25,705 bases of DNA, taken from Bolinopsis microptera. Its lineage: Eukaryota > Ctenophora > Tentaculata > Lobata > Bolinopsidae. Within the stretch, counting starts at the first letter, position 1; every line of letters begins with the position of its first letter. A program made the translations under genes and the position numbers. The stretch spans positions 1 to 25,705 of the forward strand of contig NW_026971871.1 of NCBI RefSeq assembly GCF_026151205.1, written 5' to 3'. This document shows, piece by piece, positions 10,701 through 18,752 of the stretch. The notes beneath the pieces were generated by a model. That model saw nothing but the letters and a program-made list of their open reading frames with translations. It was not told where the DNA came from and did not search any database.

Positions 10701-13700
10701 TTCCCTTAGTAAAAACCGGGTTTTTTGGGGGGAAAAAAAAAAGGTTTCCCCCCCTTTTTTAAACCCCGGCCCCAAGTGAACCCCTTTTTAAAAACCTTTA
10801 AAATAAGCCCACTTTTTGGGGTTAATAAAGCCCTTTTTTGTAAAACCCTTTAAAATTTAAAACCCCGGACCCAAACCCCTTTTTTTTCGGGGTTAATAAA
10901 CCTATTTTAAATTTTAAATAACTTTAATTTTAAAAAAAATTACAACCGCCTATTGCCCCCCACCCTTTCAGAAGGGGGGGTTGCTAAAAATCCCCCCTGG
11001 GAAAAAAAAACCCCGGTCCATACCTTAGAAGTGGATTTGTTAAAAATCCCCCCCCCCCAAATAGCCCCTTAGGTTTTTTTTCTGTTGAAAAATGGAGAAA
11101 AGGGAAAGGGAGAATTGGTAACCATCAGATCAGTAAATTTTTAAAAACCCAATTTTAAAATGTTTTTAAATAAAAGAAAAATAAATTTTAAGTAATTTGA
11201 CAATTTTTGGGGGCCCCGAAACCTTTCGACATATAAACCCCCGAACAGAAACCCATTTGGGGGAAATTTTTTTTTTAGTTTTTTTTAAAATTCTTTAATT
11301 TTTTTTTGGGGTTTTTAAAAAATTTAAGTTTGTTTTTCCCCGGGAAAATTTTTTTCACGTTTTGAAACCCCTTTTCAGAAAACTCTAAGATTTTTTTTTT
11401 TAAAATACTTCGGAATTTTGGGGAAAGTTTGTAATATTTTTTTTTTTAAAATTATGAAAGGGGGGGGGAGTAAAAAAAAAAAATTGGTAAAAACTAGCCC
11501 CCTTCTAGCTGTAAAATTGGGGTACTCCCCCGGGGTTTTTTGTGACAAAAATTTAAATGGTAGACACTTACCTGTTTTAAATTTGTGGGGAAAATAAAAA
11601 AAAATGTAAACCACCCTTTTTCCCCGCCCCTTTTTTTTTGGGGGGCCCCCCTTAAAATATTTTAAAGTTGTTTTTCCCATCCAAAAACCGAACAAAAAAG
11701 TAATAGAATACTAATAAACTTTTGGATGAAAAATAAATTTTAAAAAAAATTTCGGGGAAAACTTAAAACCCCGTGAAAAAAAAGACAAAAGCTTGGGGTT
11801 CCGAAAAAAAATTTAAAACAATAAATTAAAAACAATTAAATCCAACTTCCAAAGAAAAAGATAAACATTTTTTAACGTCCCCAAAAAAGTCCCCCCCGTT
11901 TCGCAAAAATACTTTTGAAAAATTTTAAAAGTTAATCAATTTGGGGCCCCCCCCGTATCTTTTAAATTTTGGGGCGCCCACGATTTTTTGGGGAAAAAAG
12001 GGGGGGTTTTCGAAAAAAAAAAGAAATTTTATGAAATTCCTCAAAAAAAGTGCTTTTGACCCTTAGCGGTTTTAAAAGAAAAAAAAAAAAAATCTGCCCC
12101 GCTTTTGATTTGAAAAGGTCAGATCTCCCAAGTGTAGCCCCCTTTTTTGAAAAAGTGGGGTTTACTGTGCTTCAGTTGATAGAGGAAAAAGGGGGCAGGG
12201 TTTTTTTTTAAAAGTCCCCCCCCAAAAGCGAAAAACGTTTGTATGAAAACAAAAATTGATGCTGACCCCATTTTTTTTTTATTTTTAAAAAAAAGCTGGT
12301 AAAAAGTAAAAAAATTTTTAATTATTTTTTTAAATAAAATAAACAAAAAATAAATTTAATTAAAAATCTTTTCCCCTTGGGGGGAAGGAATGTCCCCAAA
12401 TTTAAAAAGCTTTTTGGAAAACCGGGGTTTGGGGGGGGGATAAAAGGAAAAAGCATGGTGAAAAATTTTTGGAAGAACTTTTTTTATAATTTTTTTAACA
12501 AAGGAAAACGAAAAAAAAAAACCCTTATTCAATTTTTAAACTAAAAAAAATTTTTTAAAAAAAAATTTTAACTGAAACCTTTTAAAAAATTTAAAGGGGC
12601 AAACCCCCGGCTCTTTTTTCTCAGCCCCAACCCCCCCCGTTGAAACCCCGGTGAAAAAACTCAAAACTTTTTTTTTCCGAAATTTTTTTTCGATCCCAAG
12701 CTGGGAAAACCCCCCCCCGTCCCCTAGGTGCTTTAAACCTTAAAAGGGAAAAACCCCAAACTTTTGAATTCTTACATTTCCCAAAAAAATTTTTCAATGA
12801 AATTTTCCCCCACTCCAATAAACTTTTTTGAACTGGGCAATTCATAAAAAAATCTAAAAATTGAGCACAAACTGTCCCACCTATCAATCTGGAAAAAATT
12901 TCACGTGATTCCCTGTTTCCCCCGGGAAAAGAGGGCCCCCAGCCCCTCTTTCGGGTTTCCCCCCCCCCCCTGCCTTTCCGCCTTTTTTTTCCTTTTGTAA
13001 AAAACCTATTGTCCCCCCCCCTCCCCCGTAATCTGTAAAAAAAAATTGTGTTTTAAAAAAAGCAAAAAAAAGTTAAAAAACCCCCCAAAACCGCCTAAAA
13101 ATAAGAAAATAACCCCTTAAATTTTTTTAAAAAAAAATTTTTCAACCCTTTTTTTAAAGATTTTTGGGGAAAAAAATTAAAATTTTTAAAAAAAACTGTG
13201 TTTTTTTTTAAAGCTTTTAAGGAAAAATAAAATTTAAAATTCCCCCGAATTTCTAGTTACTAGGGGTCCCAACTTTAAAAAGAACCAGTTTTTAACGAAA
13301 AATGAAATTCACTGGTATAAGTAATAAATTTTTACCAAAGAATTAGGTTTTAAAACCAACAAAAAAATAAAACCTCTTGGGGGGCCTTTGTCACCAAAAA
13401 AAACAACCCTCACCCAAAACTTTTTCAAAACCCAAACAAATTTTCCGGGGGGTTTAAAAGCCTTGGAATTTTTGGGGTTTTCTTTGGGGGGGGGGTTTTT
13501 TTTTAAAGGAACCGAAATTTTTTTTGGGGTTGAAGGGAAGGGGTTTTTGCGAAAACACCCGGGTAAAAAATCACCCCCCTTTTTCCCCTTTCTCATAAAA
13601 AAACCAGAGTAAAAGGAAAATTTTTTAAAAAAAAATTAATGTTTAGAAGATAAAGGGAAATTTTAAAAAATAAAAAAAAAAAATAAGAATTTTTTTTTGT

Positions 13701-14290
13701 TAATGGGGAATTTTGAAACTTAAAAAAAAAATTTTTCGAGAAAAACCGATTTTCTTTATTTTAAAAAAGAGATTTTTAAAAAATTTGGTTTTTTCTATTT
13801 TTTAAAACCTCCCTATTTCCCCCCCCAAGTAAAAATAAGACAAAAAACCAAACATCGTGAATGCAAAGCAAATTTTAATTTTTTTTTATTTTGGTAAATT
13901 TTTTTAAAAAGCTTTGGTCCCCCAAAAAATTAAAAAAAATACCTTAACCGTTTTTTTTTTTTTGGTTAAACCAATAATTCATAATTTTTAATTTTTATTT
14001 AGACCCAAAAAAGAAAATTCAAAAAGTTTAAAAAAGCTTTAAAAAAATAGATCTGGAATGGACAAGTAAATTTTCACGTTGCAAAAATAATAAACAATCC
14101 ACAGTTTTAAACAAAATTTTTGAACCAAGGTCCCCATTAGAAAAATTTTTTTGAGTCCAGTTTTTTTTGGTTTTACTTTTAAAATTCAGCAAGTAGCCAA
14201 ATTATTTTCTATCTTAAATAAATAAATAAAAAATATTAAAAAAAATAAAATCCCAAAAAAATTTGATTATAATAAATTTGAAACCCAAAT
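7721..14290. other. no supported gene; severe homopolymer distortion
   Basis: No gene can be supported. The worst part, about 9,000-14,000, consists almost wholly of runs of three or more identical bases, and its open frames (for example 9,943-10,134, 11,375-11,695, 13,309-13,596) translate to K, F, G and P-rich strings on both strands at once. A palindromic ggttcgaacc lies at 8,623-8,632, but no tRNA fold or A box surrounds it. Around 10,740-10,900 the word ggggttaataaa occurs twice (10,818 and 10,889), hinting at a blurred ~71-bp repeat. Confidence 0.5.
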
Positions 14291-14295
14291 TTAAA

Positions 14296-14545
14296 TTAAT
14301 ATTTAGAATAAACTGGTTTTCGATCTTCGCCACGAAAAAACGTTTTGGAAAAGAAATGTTGCTCTTTATTTCTTATAATTTTTCCTTGCCCTTTTTTTTT
14401 TAGCCGATTTTGAATAAATCCAGGGCCCATTCCGGCCCAAAATAGCGGTATACAAATGAAACAAAAAAAAAGGGCCCCTTGCCAAAACACAAACATAAAA
14501 ACAAAAACGATTTTGGAGTCATCGTTTTAACATCAATTTCCTTAA
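14296..14545 (-). pseudogene. GPCR 3' part: TM7 and tail, after stop-interrupted loop
   Basis: On the minus strand this continues the receptor downstream of TM6 and is in the same frame as TM6. The open part starts after stops at 14,542-14,544, 14,533-14,535 and 14,527-14,529, which fall where extracellular loop 3 should be. From 14,496 it encodes a hydrophobic helix, with CFICIPLFWAG then MGPGFIQNRL. This matches the end of TM7 and the start of helix 8, the NPxxY region being degraded to GPGFI with only the Pro kept. A basic tail rich in K follows and ends at 14,296. Poly-T and poly-A runs make small indels likely, so I cannot tell true decay from consensus error. It is not an independent gene. 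Confidence 0.5.
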
Positions 14546-14632
14546 GCAATATCATACAATACCACAACAAATGAAGGAAGGAAGCATAAAAGATAAGACA
14601 TTGCGGTCGAGATAGTTATCTTAAACACAATT
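14545..14632 (-). pseudogene. GPCR TM6, shifted by one base from TM1-TM5 frame
   Basis: Just past the TM5 frame, the minus strand read one base out of phase encodes IVFKITISTAMSYLL followed by CFLPSFVVVLYDIA. This is a classic TM6 with the CWxP-type motif present as CFLP (Pro 6.50). The shift falls in the gaaattg run at about 14,630-14,634, where one extra A would join it to the upstream frame. A missing base in a homopolymer is therefore the simplest explanation. The segment ends at a TAA at 14,542-14,544. Confidence 0.6.
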
Positions 14633-15332
14633 TCTTCAGCTCACGCATACTTTTCCGAGAAGAATACTTGTTAAAACTCTTGTGCAAAACACAGTAGGTG
14701 AAAACTACTACCAAATCAAATCCAAATAGTCCAACAACAAATCCTGCACAAAATCTAATAATCCCCACCTTGTTCAAGGAAGGCTGACATCCAACTCTTC
14801 CAGCTTCATTGACGTAATACACAAATTCAAGATCAGCTGGCAGGGCCGCAGCTAAGGAAAGCAGAACTGAGAAAACAAGACAGAAGAAAATACATCTTTT
14901 AATGGTTTGAATGGACATTAAACACCGATAACGCAGCGGGTCCGACACAGCAACAGCTCGACAAATACAGATTAGCGCAACAAAAGTTGAAATGTAACAA
15001 AAACAAGAAAGTTGAGAAATCCCCCAAACAGAGCAAGAAGGAACAGTAATGAGATAACCAAGTGCTTTTATCAGTGTGCTGATACCATATAGAAGGTCAC
15101 CAGCCACTGTAAAAGCAAATACAAGAAACATTGGCTGACTGATCGAATAAATCTCATAGAGTGTCTTCAGGACGTGGGCATTGTGGAAGGAACCTGCGAA
15201 GAACAGGGTGAAGAATATTAGAGATAAGGAGATGTTTCCTTGAAAATCGGTCACTTCGGCTCCAAGCCTCTGTGTTGAGGCATTGGTTGAACTTTGAGAC
15301 AACCTGAAGATGATTTCAAACTGATACATCAT
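14616..15332 (-). CDS. class A (rhodopsin-like) GPCR, olfactory-receptor-like, TM1-TM5
   Basis: This is a plasma-membrane receptor that would signal through a G protein; its ligand is unknown. From the ATG at 15,332 (a second ATG follows at once) the frame gives 238 residues. The short N-terminus has two N-glycosylation sequons, at N17 and N33. TM1 spans about 34-56 (N51 candidate 1.50), TM2 66-91 (D79 as 2.50, in VAGDLLYG), TM3 101-124, TM4 145-167 and TM5 189-215. C100 and C182 would form the TM3-ECL2 disulphide, and C100 lies exactly 25 residues before R125, as in the family. The DRY motif reads CRA, followed by VAVSDPLRY. The QPMF at the TM2 start, the PLRY loop and the single-exon layout recall vertebrate-type olfactory receptors. 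TM4 lacks the usual Trp. The frame stops in loop 3 at 14,616; TM6 and TM7 continue in another frame. Either a pseudogene or a sequencing indel explains this. Confidence 0.75.
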   Translation of the reverse strand: MMYQFEIIFRLSQSSTNASTQRLGAEVTDFQGNISLSLIFFTLFFAGSFHNAHVLKTLYEIYSISQPMFLVFAFTVAGDLLYGISTLIKALGYLITVPSCSVWGISQLSCFCYISTFVALICICRAVAVSDPLRYRCLMSIQTIKRCIFFCLVFSVLLSLAAALPADLEFVYYVNEAGRVGCQPSLNKVGIIRFCAGFVVGLFGFDLVVVFTYCVLHKSFNKYSSRKSMRELKKLCLR

Positions 15333-16069
15333 GTTATATATATATGATTGCAATTTTTCATTAATTATTGAGAATGAGGTCGATATTCGATATTATCTTC
15401 ATTTTTATTGAATAAAAATAAAGGCTTCTTTTTGCCAAAAATGGTAGTATAATCAACAAATTTTTAAAGTATGAACAGTGAAATGAAAGTCAAATTCTAA
15501 CTTATTTTACTGGCAGAAAAATTTAAAAAACTGCTATACACAGTAACTTGAGTATCAAATGTACCGACTAATGTTGTTAATTTGCAGTAACTGAATTATT
15601 TAAGGGATGTGTTGAAACTGGTGAATTACCAACTTACCAACTTGTCGATAAAGGCGCATTAAGGGGTAGAAATAGTCGTTCACTTTCATCATCATCTTCA
15701 ACCGATAGGAGAGATCTCATCCACAACAGGGTACAGGACACCCTGTATTTAGATCATATACCGAATACCCATATTCCTAAATGACGTTCAACTGTAATTG
15801 TTAAAAAACACACTACAAAACATCGAATTTATAACAATGAAACTTTCAAAATTCACAGCGATCAGTTAGTAACAATTATTATAAGAACTACAAAGTAAAA
15901 GTGACAGAAAAGAATTCTTGAGTGTCATCAATGAACATTTTTAAGTTCAAAAGGATTGTAACCATTTAATTCGGTTGAAGTCGATTTCTCAATGATTTTT
16001 ACAAAAGACTTAATAACAATTTAAGGATAAGTATTACGTAACCTATGTCTCAGAATACTCTTATGTATA
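15333..16069. other. intergenic, upstream of the receptor
   Basis: This is clean AT-rich sequence with no open frame of note. It contains the region upstream of the receptor start, with AT-rich motifs but no clear promoter that I can assign. A perfect 7-bp inverted repeat, acagggt...accctgt, with a 7-base loop lies at 15,726-15,746. Confidence 0.4.
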
Positions 16070-16077
16070 CTTCAGAT
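16070..16077 (+). repeat. left target-site duplication of the MITE (8 bp)
   Basis: The sequence cttcagat directly precedes the left terminal inverted repeat and is repeated exactly at 16,514-16,521 after the right one. Confidence 0.85.
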
Positions 16078-16513
16078 CTAAGATGAGAAGTACGAATGAG
16101 TCGGACTTTTCAATTTACTCGTATCGTACGTACTTTTCAATTCTACTGAAAAGTTCTCCTTCTAGAAATTAATGGAAGAGTTCTAAATCGCAAGTTACGG
16201 ACTTATATTGAGCGTTTTCAAAACAGCTTTAAAACAAGCTGTTTGAATAAGTAAATTGTCTAGTAATTTTTGTTTTACTTTTAAATTTAAATGCCTGCCT
16301 GATCTAAGAATTGTGTGTTCAATTTGTTCGCGAACGGCATATTTTCTCTAACATCGGCAAATAATTACATTTACATTTTACAACGGCCCTGATGATAATA
16401 ATTCAAAAACAAAAAAATTCTATCTTAATCGTACGTCGTATGAGTCGGACTTTTCAAAGTTGCGTACAAGTACGTACTTTTCCCCCTAAACGAGTCCGTA
16501 CTTCTCATCTTAG
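16078..16513. mobile_element. non-autonomous DNA transposon (MITE), 436 bp
   Basis: Both ends carry the perfect 17-bp terminal inverted repeat ctaagatgagaagtacg (16,078-16,094, and its reverse complement at 16,497-16,513). An 8-bp direct duplication, cttcagat, flanks the element exactly. Inside, the ends share subterminal words: atgagtcggacttttcaa occurs in direct orientation at 16,096-16,113 and 16,440-16,457, and gtacgtacttttc is near both ends. The middle is AT-rich with no coding capacity. An 8-bp duplication is typical of hAT, P and some Merlin or Mutator-like elements. The terminal bases fit none of these perfectly, so the superfamily is open. Transposition would need a transposase supplied elsewhere in the genome. 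Confidence 0.88.
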
Positions 16514-16521
16514 CTTCAGAT
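16514..16521 (+). repeat. right target-site duplication of the MITE (8 bp)
   Basis: An exact copy of cttcagat directly follows the right terminal inverted repeat and pairs with 16,070-16,077. Confidence 0.85.
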
Positions 16522-16569
16522 GAAGTTAGCAGGATATCAGGGGTGGCTTGAGGGCCATAATAAAATTGG

Positions 16570-16602
16570 AAAAAATGTCTTTAAAAATTAAAGACATTTT
16601 TT
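16570..16602. repeat. 15-bp inverted repeat (hairpin) at the LINE 5' border
   Basis: The arms at 16,570-16,584 and 16,588-16,602 are perfectly complementary (core aaaatgtcttt / aaagacatttt) around a 3-base loop. It sits between the MITE and the first recognisable reverse transcriptase residues. It may mark the truncation junction of the LINE, for example an inverted duplication made during insertion, or be a chance AT-rich palindrome. Confidence 0.6.
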
Positions 16603-17028
16603 TGTTTAACTTTTTCGCCGATGATACTAGAGTCTCCAAACAGATTGGCTGTTTTGAAGACTGTCAGTTGTTACAAGAAGATATCTATAAGATTCTTGAC
16701 TGGTCACGTAGCAACAACATGAAGCTTCACGAGCAGAAGTTCGAGCTGTTAAATCACCTCCATAACAGTAAGAGCTCATTCCCCGAACTACCCTTCTTTG
16801 CCGAAACACTGCGTTACATAGTATCCAGTCAGGACATACTTTATCCTGTCGAAAACGTCCGAGATCTTGGAGTTATGGTTTCAAGTGATCTTAGCTGGTC
16901 GACACACATCGGCAACATGGTACCCAAAGCAAGGAGCACACTATCTTGGGTATTCAGTGTGTTCAAAACTCGCGACAAGACCGTATTGATTACTCTCTAC
17001 AAGTCACTAGTAAGAAGCTTACTAGAGT

Positions 17029-17033
17029 ATTGC
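17029..17033 (+). repeat. left target-site duplication of the LTR element (attgc)
   Basis: The five bases attgc precede the element end TGTTGGAA and recur at 18,064-18,068 directly after the other end. Confidence 0.85.
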
Positions 17034-17864
17034 TGTTGGAACCCTGTTCTTGGGTTAATTAAATAACAAATAATACTCAATTATTATAAATACAAATTAG
17101 ATGAATAAAGAGGTTATACAAATAAATGGTGTTACAAATGTAACCTTGTTACTCTATGTACTCACCCTCAAATAGTGAATGAGTGATTAAAAGGTGATTG
17201 GTGTGACTCAGTTACTCACACTGCTCTAACTAATACACAAATCAATACTAAACTAAATAATGTCTTTTTACTATTAGATTAAACAACTATTAAATTAAAA
17301 CTACTACTCTGATGATGATGTTCTTCTTACTATATGAGGGACTTCTGAATGATGAGGACTTCAACTAAACTGGAACTGATAACTATAATAAAAAACCCTG
17401 GGGGAAAACTACCGTGAGTAAAGTGAAAGGTAATCCACGTGAAACTATAAATGAAAGTGAAAGAGGAAGCGGGAACTCCTAGACTAAACTACTAAACTAT
17501 AACTATAAACTACTTACCACTCTTTCCACGTCACAGAACACAGATAGTATCTGTCGACTGGAATCTGTGGGATCACTAAAACAACGTCACTCCTCTCCCT
17601 TCTGCTACGCTAGAGTCTGGAGTCGACAACGTCACTCCTCTCCCTTCTGCTTCGCTAGAGTCTGGAGTCAACTAAACACTGGACACTCCTCTCTCTTCTG
17701 TTACTTCAACTAGAGTCTGGAGTCGAGCCTTGTCTGCCTTCTGGAGTCCCTTTACCCCAACACTGTATATACAATCACTGGAACTAAACCTTTGCTAAAG
17801 TGAGATACAGGGTTAGTAATATGAAGTACAAAAACAAGCTACAAATAGAATTAAGATTCTAACA
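17034..17864 (-). repeat. complete 3' LTR, 831 bp
   Basis: On the minus strand it begins TGTTAGAATCTTAATTC right after the polypurine tract and ends TTCCAACA against the target duplication. A TATA-like tgtatataca lies at 17,764-17,773, about 91 bases into the LTR, a plausible place for its promoter. It carries a 45-bp tandem repeat at 17,582-17,726 and simple actaaact / ctataa repeats near 17,480-17,515. No coding frame is visible. Confidence 0.7.
17582..17726. repeat. 45-bp tandem repeat inside the LTR (about three copies)
   Basis: Units 17,582-17,626 and 17,627-17,671 are nearly identical (caacgtcactcctctccc, then a shared cgctagagtctggagtc). A longer, diverged third unit runs from 17,672 to about 17,726 with cactcctctctcttctg and ctagagtctggagtcg. 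In LTRs such arrays often lie in the U3 region and act as enhancers; that role here is inference. Confidence 0.8.
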
Positions 17865-17877
17865 TTCCCCCTACTTT
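17865..17877 (-). promoter_or_regulatory. polypurine tract of the LTR element
   Basis: Read on the minus strand the bases are aaagtagggggaa, directly followed by the TG that starts the 3' LTR. This is the expected position of the plus-strand primer for reverse transcription, and it fixes the orientation of the element. Confidence 0.65.
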
Positions 17878-18046
17878 AAAAAAGAAAAAGTACTTACTAA
17901 TAATTTAACTCATGACTTTTACAATCTTAAAGTCATAACTCCCTATACTTTCTTTGTTAAAAAATAGATATCCGACTATCCGAGTTAAAATTAGGAAATA
18001 AACTCTAGCAAAAACCGTAGAGTTAAGACTATTCTAATCCCCACAC

Positions 18047-18063
18047 GAATTAAGATTCTAACA
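18047..18063 (-). repeat. 5' LTR stub (17 bp)
   Basis: The 17 bases are identical to the start of the 3' LTR at 17,848-17,864, after which the two copies diverge. Directly inside, 18,020-18,046 reads like a degenerate copy of the tract plus LTR start (gtgtggggattagaatagtcttaactc on the minus strand, split here by small differences), suggesting more than one event at this end. Confidence 0.6.
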
Positions 18064-18068
18064 ATTGC
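18064..18068 (+). repeat. right target-site duplication of the LTR element (attgc)
   Basis: An exact second copy of attgc. LINE coding sequence resumes at 18,069 with TGC CCA CTC TGG in the frame expected from 17,033. Confidence 0.85.
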
Positions 18069-18575
18069 TGCCCACTCTGGAGCCCTACCAAGGTGACTGA
18101 AATACAGCTGATAGAGGGGGTGCAAAGAACTTTCACCAGTCGTATTGGCGGTCTTCAACATCTCAACTATTGGGAAAGACTCGTACAGCTTAAATTGATG
18201 TCTCTACAGCGCAGACGGGAGAGGTATATCATCCTGATGATGTGGAAGATTCTCCATAATGTGGTACCAAACTGCTGTGATATCAAATTCAAGGTGACCC
18301 CAAGACACGGGGATGTAGCTGTCATACCCTCATTGTCAAAGTCAAGTTCCTTACGCAACCAGTCACTGTACGACAGGTCTTTTGCAGTTCAAGGACCGAA
18401 GCTGTGGAACAAAGTGCCTCACGCAGTAAAGGCTGATTCATCCTTTGACATGTTTAAGTGTAGTTTGTCGAACTTTCTTGCTTTGATACCGGACAACCCT
18501 CCGGTCGCCGGCTACAGCTGCAGTTGGTCAAACTCACTGGTCGACTACTCGCCATCCAGGTGGTCAGATATCTGA
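18069..18575 (+). pseudogene. LINE reverse transcriptase, C-terminal fragment
   Basis: The 168 codons open from the insertion edge encode the conserved end of LINE ORF2 proteins: an IEGVQRTFTSRI segment, YWERLVQLKLMSLQRRRERY, a MWKILHNVVPN stretch, then FAVQGPKLWNKVPHAVK and the terminal IPDNPPVAGYSC block, ending with TGA at 18,573-18,575. This order is characteristic of jockey / CR1-like elements. The true frame starts before the in-frame GTG at 18,093 and joins the upstream fragment without a shift. No internal stop is seen, so the LINE copy was probably young when interrupted. Alone it has no catalytic residues. Confidence 0.82.
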
Positions 18576-18691
18576 TGACCCTTCCGGCTCCACGGATGAA
18601 CTCAACGAAGTAACGAAGTAAGTAACTGAATTGTAGTGCATAATGTACCAAACTTGTTCGAGTTGGACTGGAGCAGATGTATAAAATAAAT
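18576..18691 (+). other. LINE 3' untranslated region
   Basis: Non-coding sequence follows the stop and ends in ataaaataaa at 18,681-18,690, which serves as an A-rich tail and includes an AATAAA-type polyadenylation word. The exact end is uncertain by about 20 bases. Confidence 0.55.
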
Positions 18692-18752
18692 AGATTTTAG
18701 TAATTATAACTCATGCTCAAAGAAAAAGATAAGAAAAATAAATATAAGGTGT

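Larger units (their letters stand above)
16548..17033 (+). pseudogene. LINE reverse transcriptase, N-terminal (upstream) fragment
   Basis: The open frame contains FADD at 16,614-16,625, the palm motif that holds two of the catalytic aspartates. It continues through the region after motif C, with DWSRSNNMKLHEQKFELL and later VRDLGVMVSSDLSWSTHI, a typical order for LINE reverse transcriptases. Motifs upstream of FADD are absent, so it is catalytically incomplete. The left limit given is only the first in-frame TTG; recognisable similarity begins about 16,606. The genuine coding sequence stops at 17,033, where the LTR insert begins, and a further ten in-frame codons are read from the insert before a TAA. 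The reverse strand has a 60-codon shadow frame without meaning. Confidence 0.8.
17034..18063 (-). mobile_element. internally deleted LTR retrotransposon, 1,030 bp, inserted in the LINE
   Basis: The ends are TG...CA with a short imperfect inverted match (TGTTGGAAC on one side, TGTTAGAAT on the other), and attgc flanks both sides. The orientation is minus. There the element starts with TGTTAGAATCTTAATTC (18,063-18,047), runs through about 170 bp of non-coding sequence to the purine tract aaagtagggggaa (17,877-17,865), then meets the same 17 bases again at 17,864-17,848, beginning a full LTR that ends at 17,034. This is the order internal region, polypurine tract, 3' LTR. Nearly all of the 5' LTR and all gag-pol sequence are therefore gone. 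The 5-bp duplication and tract would suit a Copia-like element, but Gypsy or BEL cannot be excluded. The frame of the host LINE resumes exactly after the second attgc. Confidence 0.8.
16530..18691 (+). mobile_element. 5'-truncated LINE (non-LTR retrotransposon), split by an LTR element
   Basis: The element keeps the reverse transcriptase from the catalytic FADD motif onward, the conserved C-terminal domain, and a 3' region ending in an A-rich ataaaataaa at 18,681-18,690. The 5' end is missing, as is usual after incomplete target-primed reverse transcription. The exact left boundary is unclear and lies between 16,522 and about 16,613. A 1,030-bp LTR element (17,034-18,063) interrupts it. Without insert and target duplication the coding frame runs open to its stop at 18,575. 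The C-terminal layout resembles the jockey / CR1-type LINEs common in molluscs, cnidarians and crustaceans, but I cannot assign the clade firmly. I could not identify the LINE's own target duplication. Confidence 0.8.

Noticed and set aside
15726-15746. Inverted repeat acagggt...accctgt as a possible transposon terminus
   Set aside because: Only 7-bp arms with a 7-base loop, no partner end and no target duplication found.
16627-16809. 60-codon minus-strand frame opposite the LINE reverse transcriptase
   Set aside because: It is antisense to a recognisable reverse transcriptase fragment and has no independent support.
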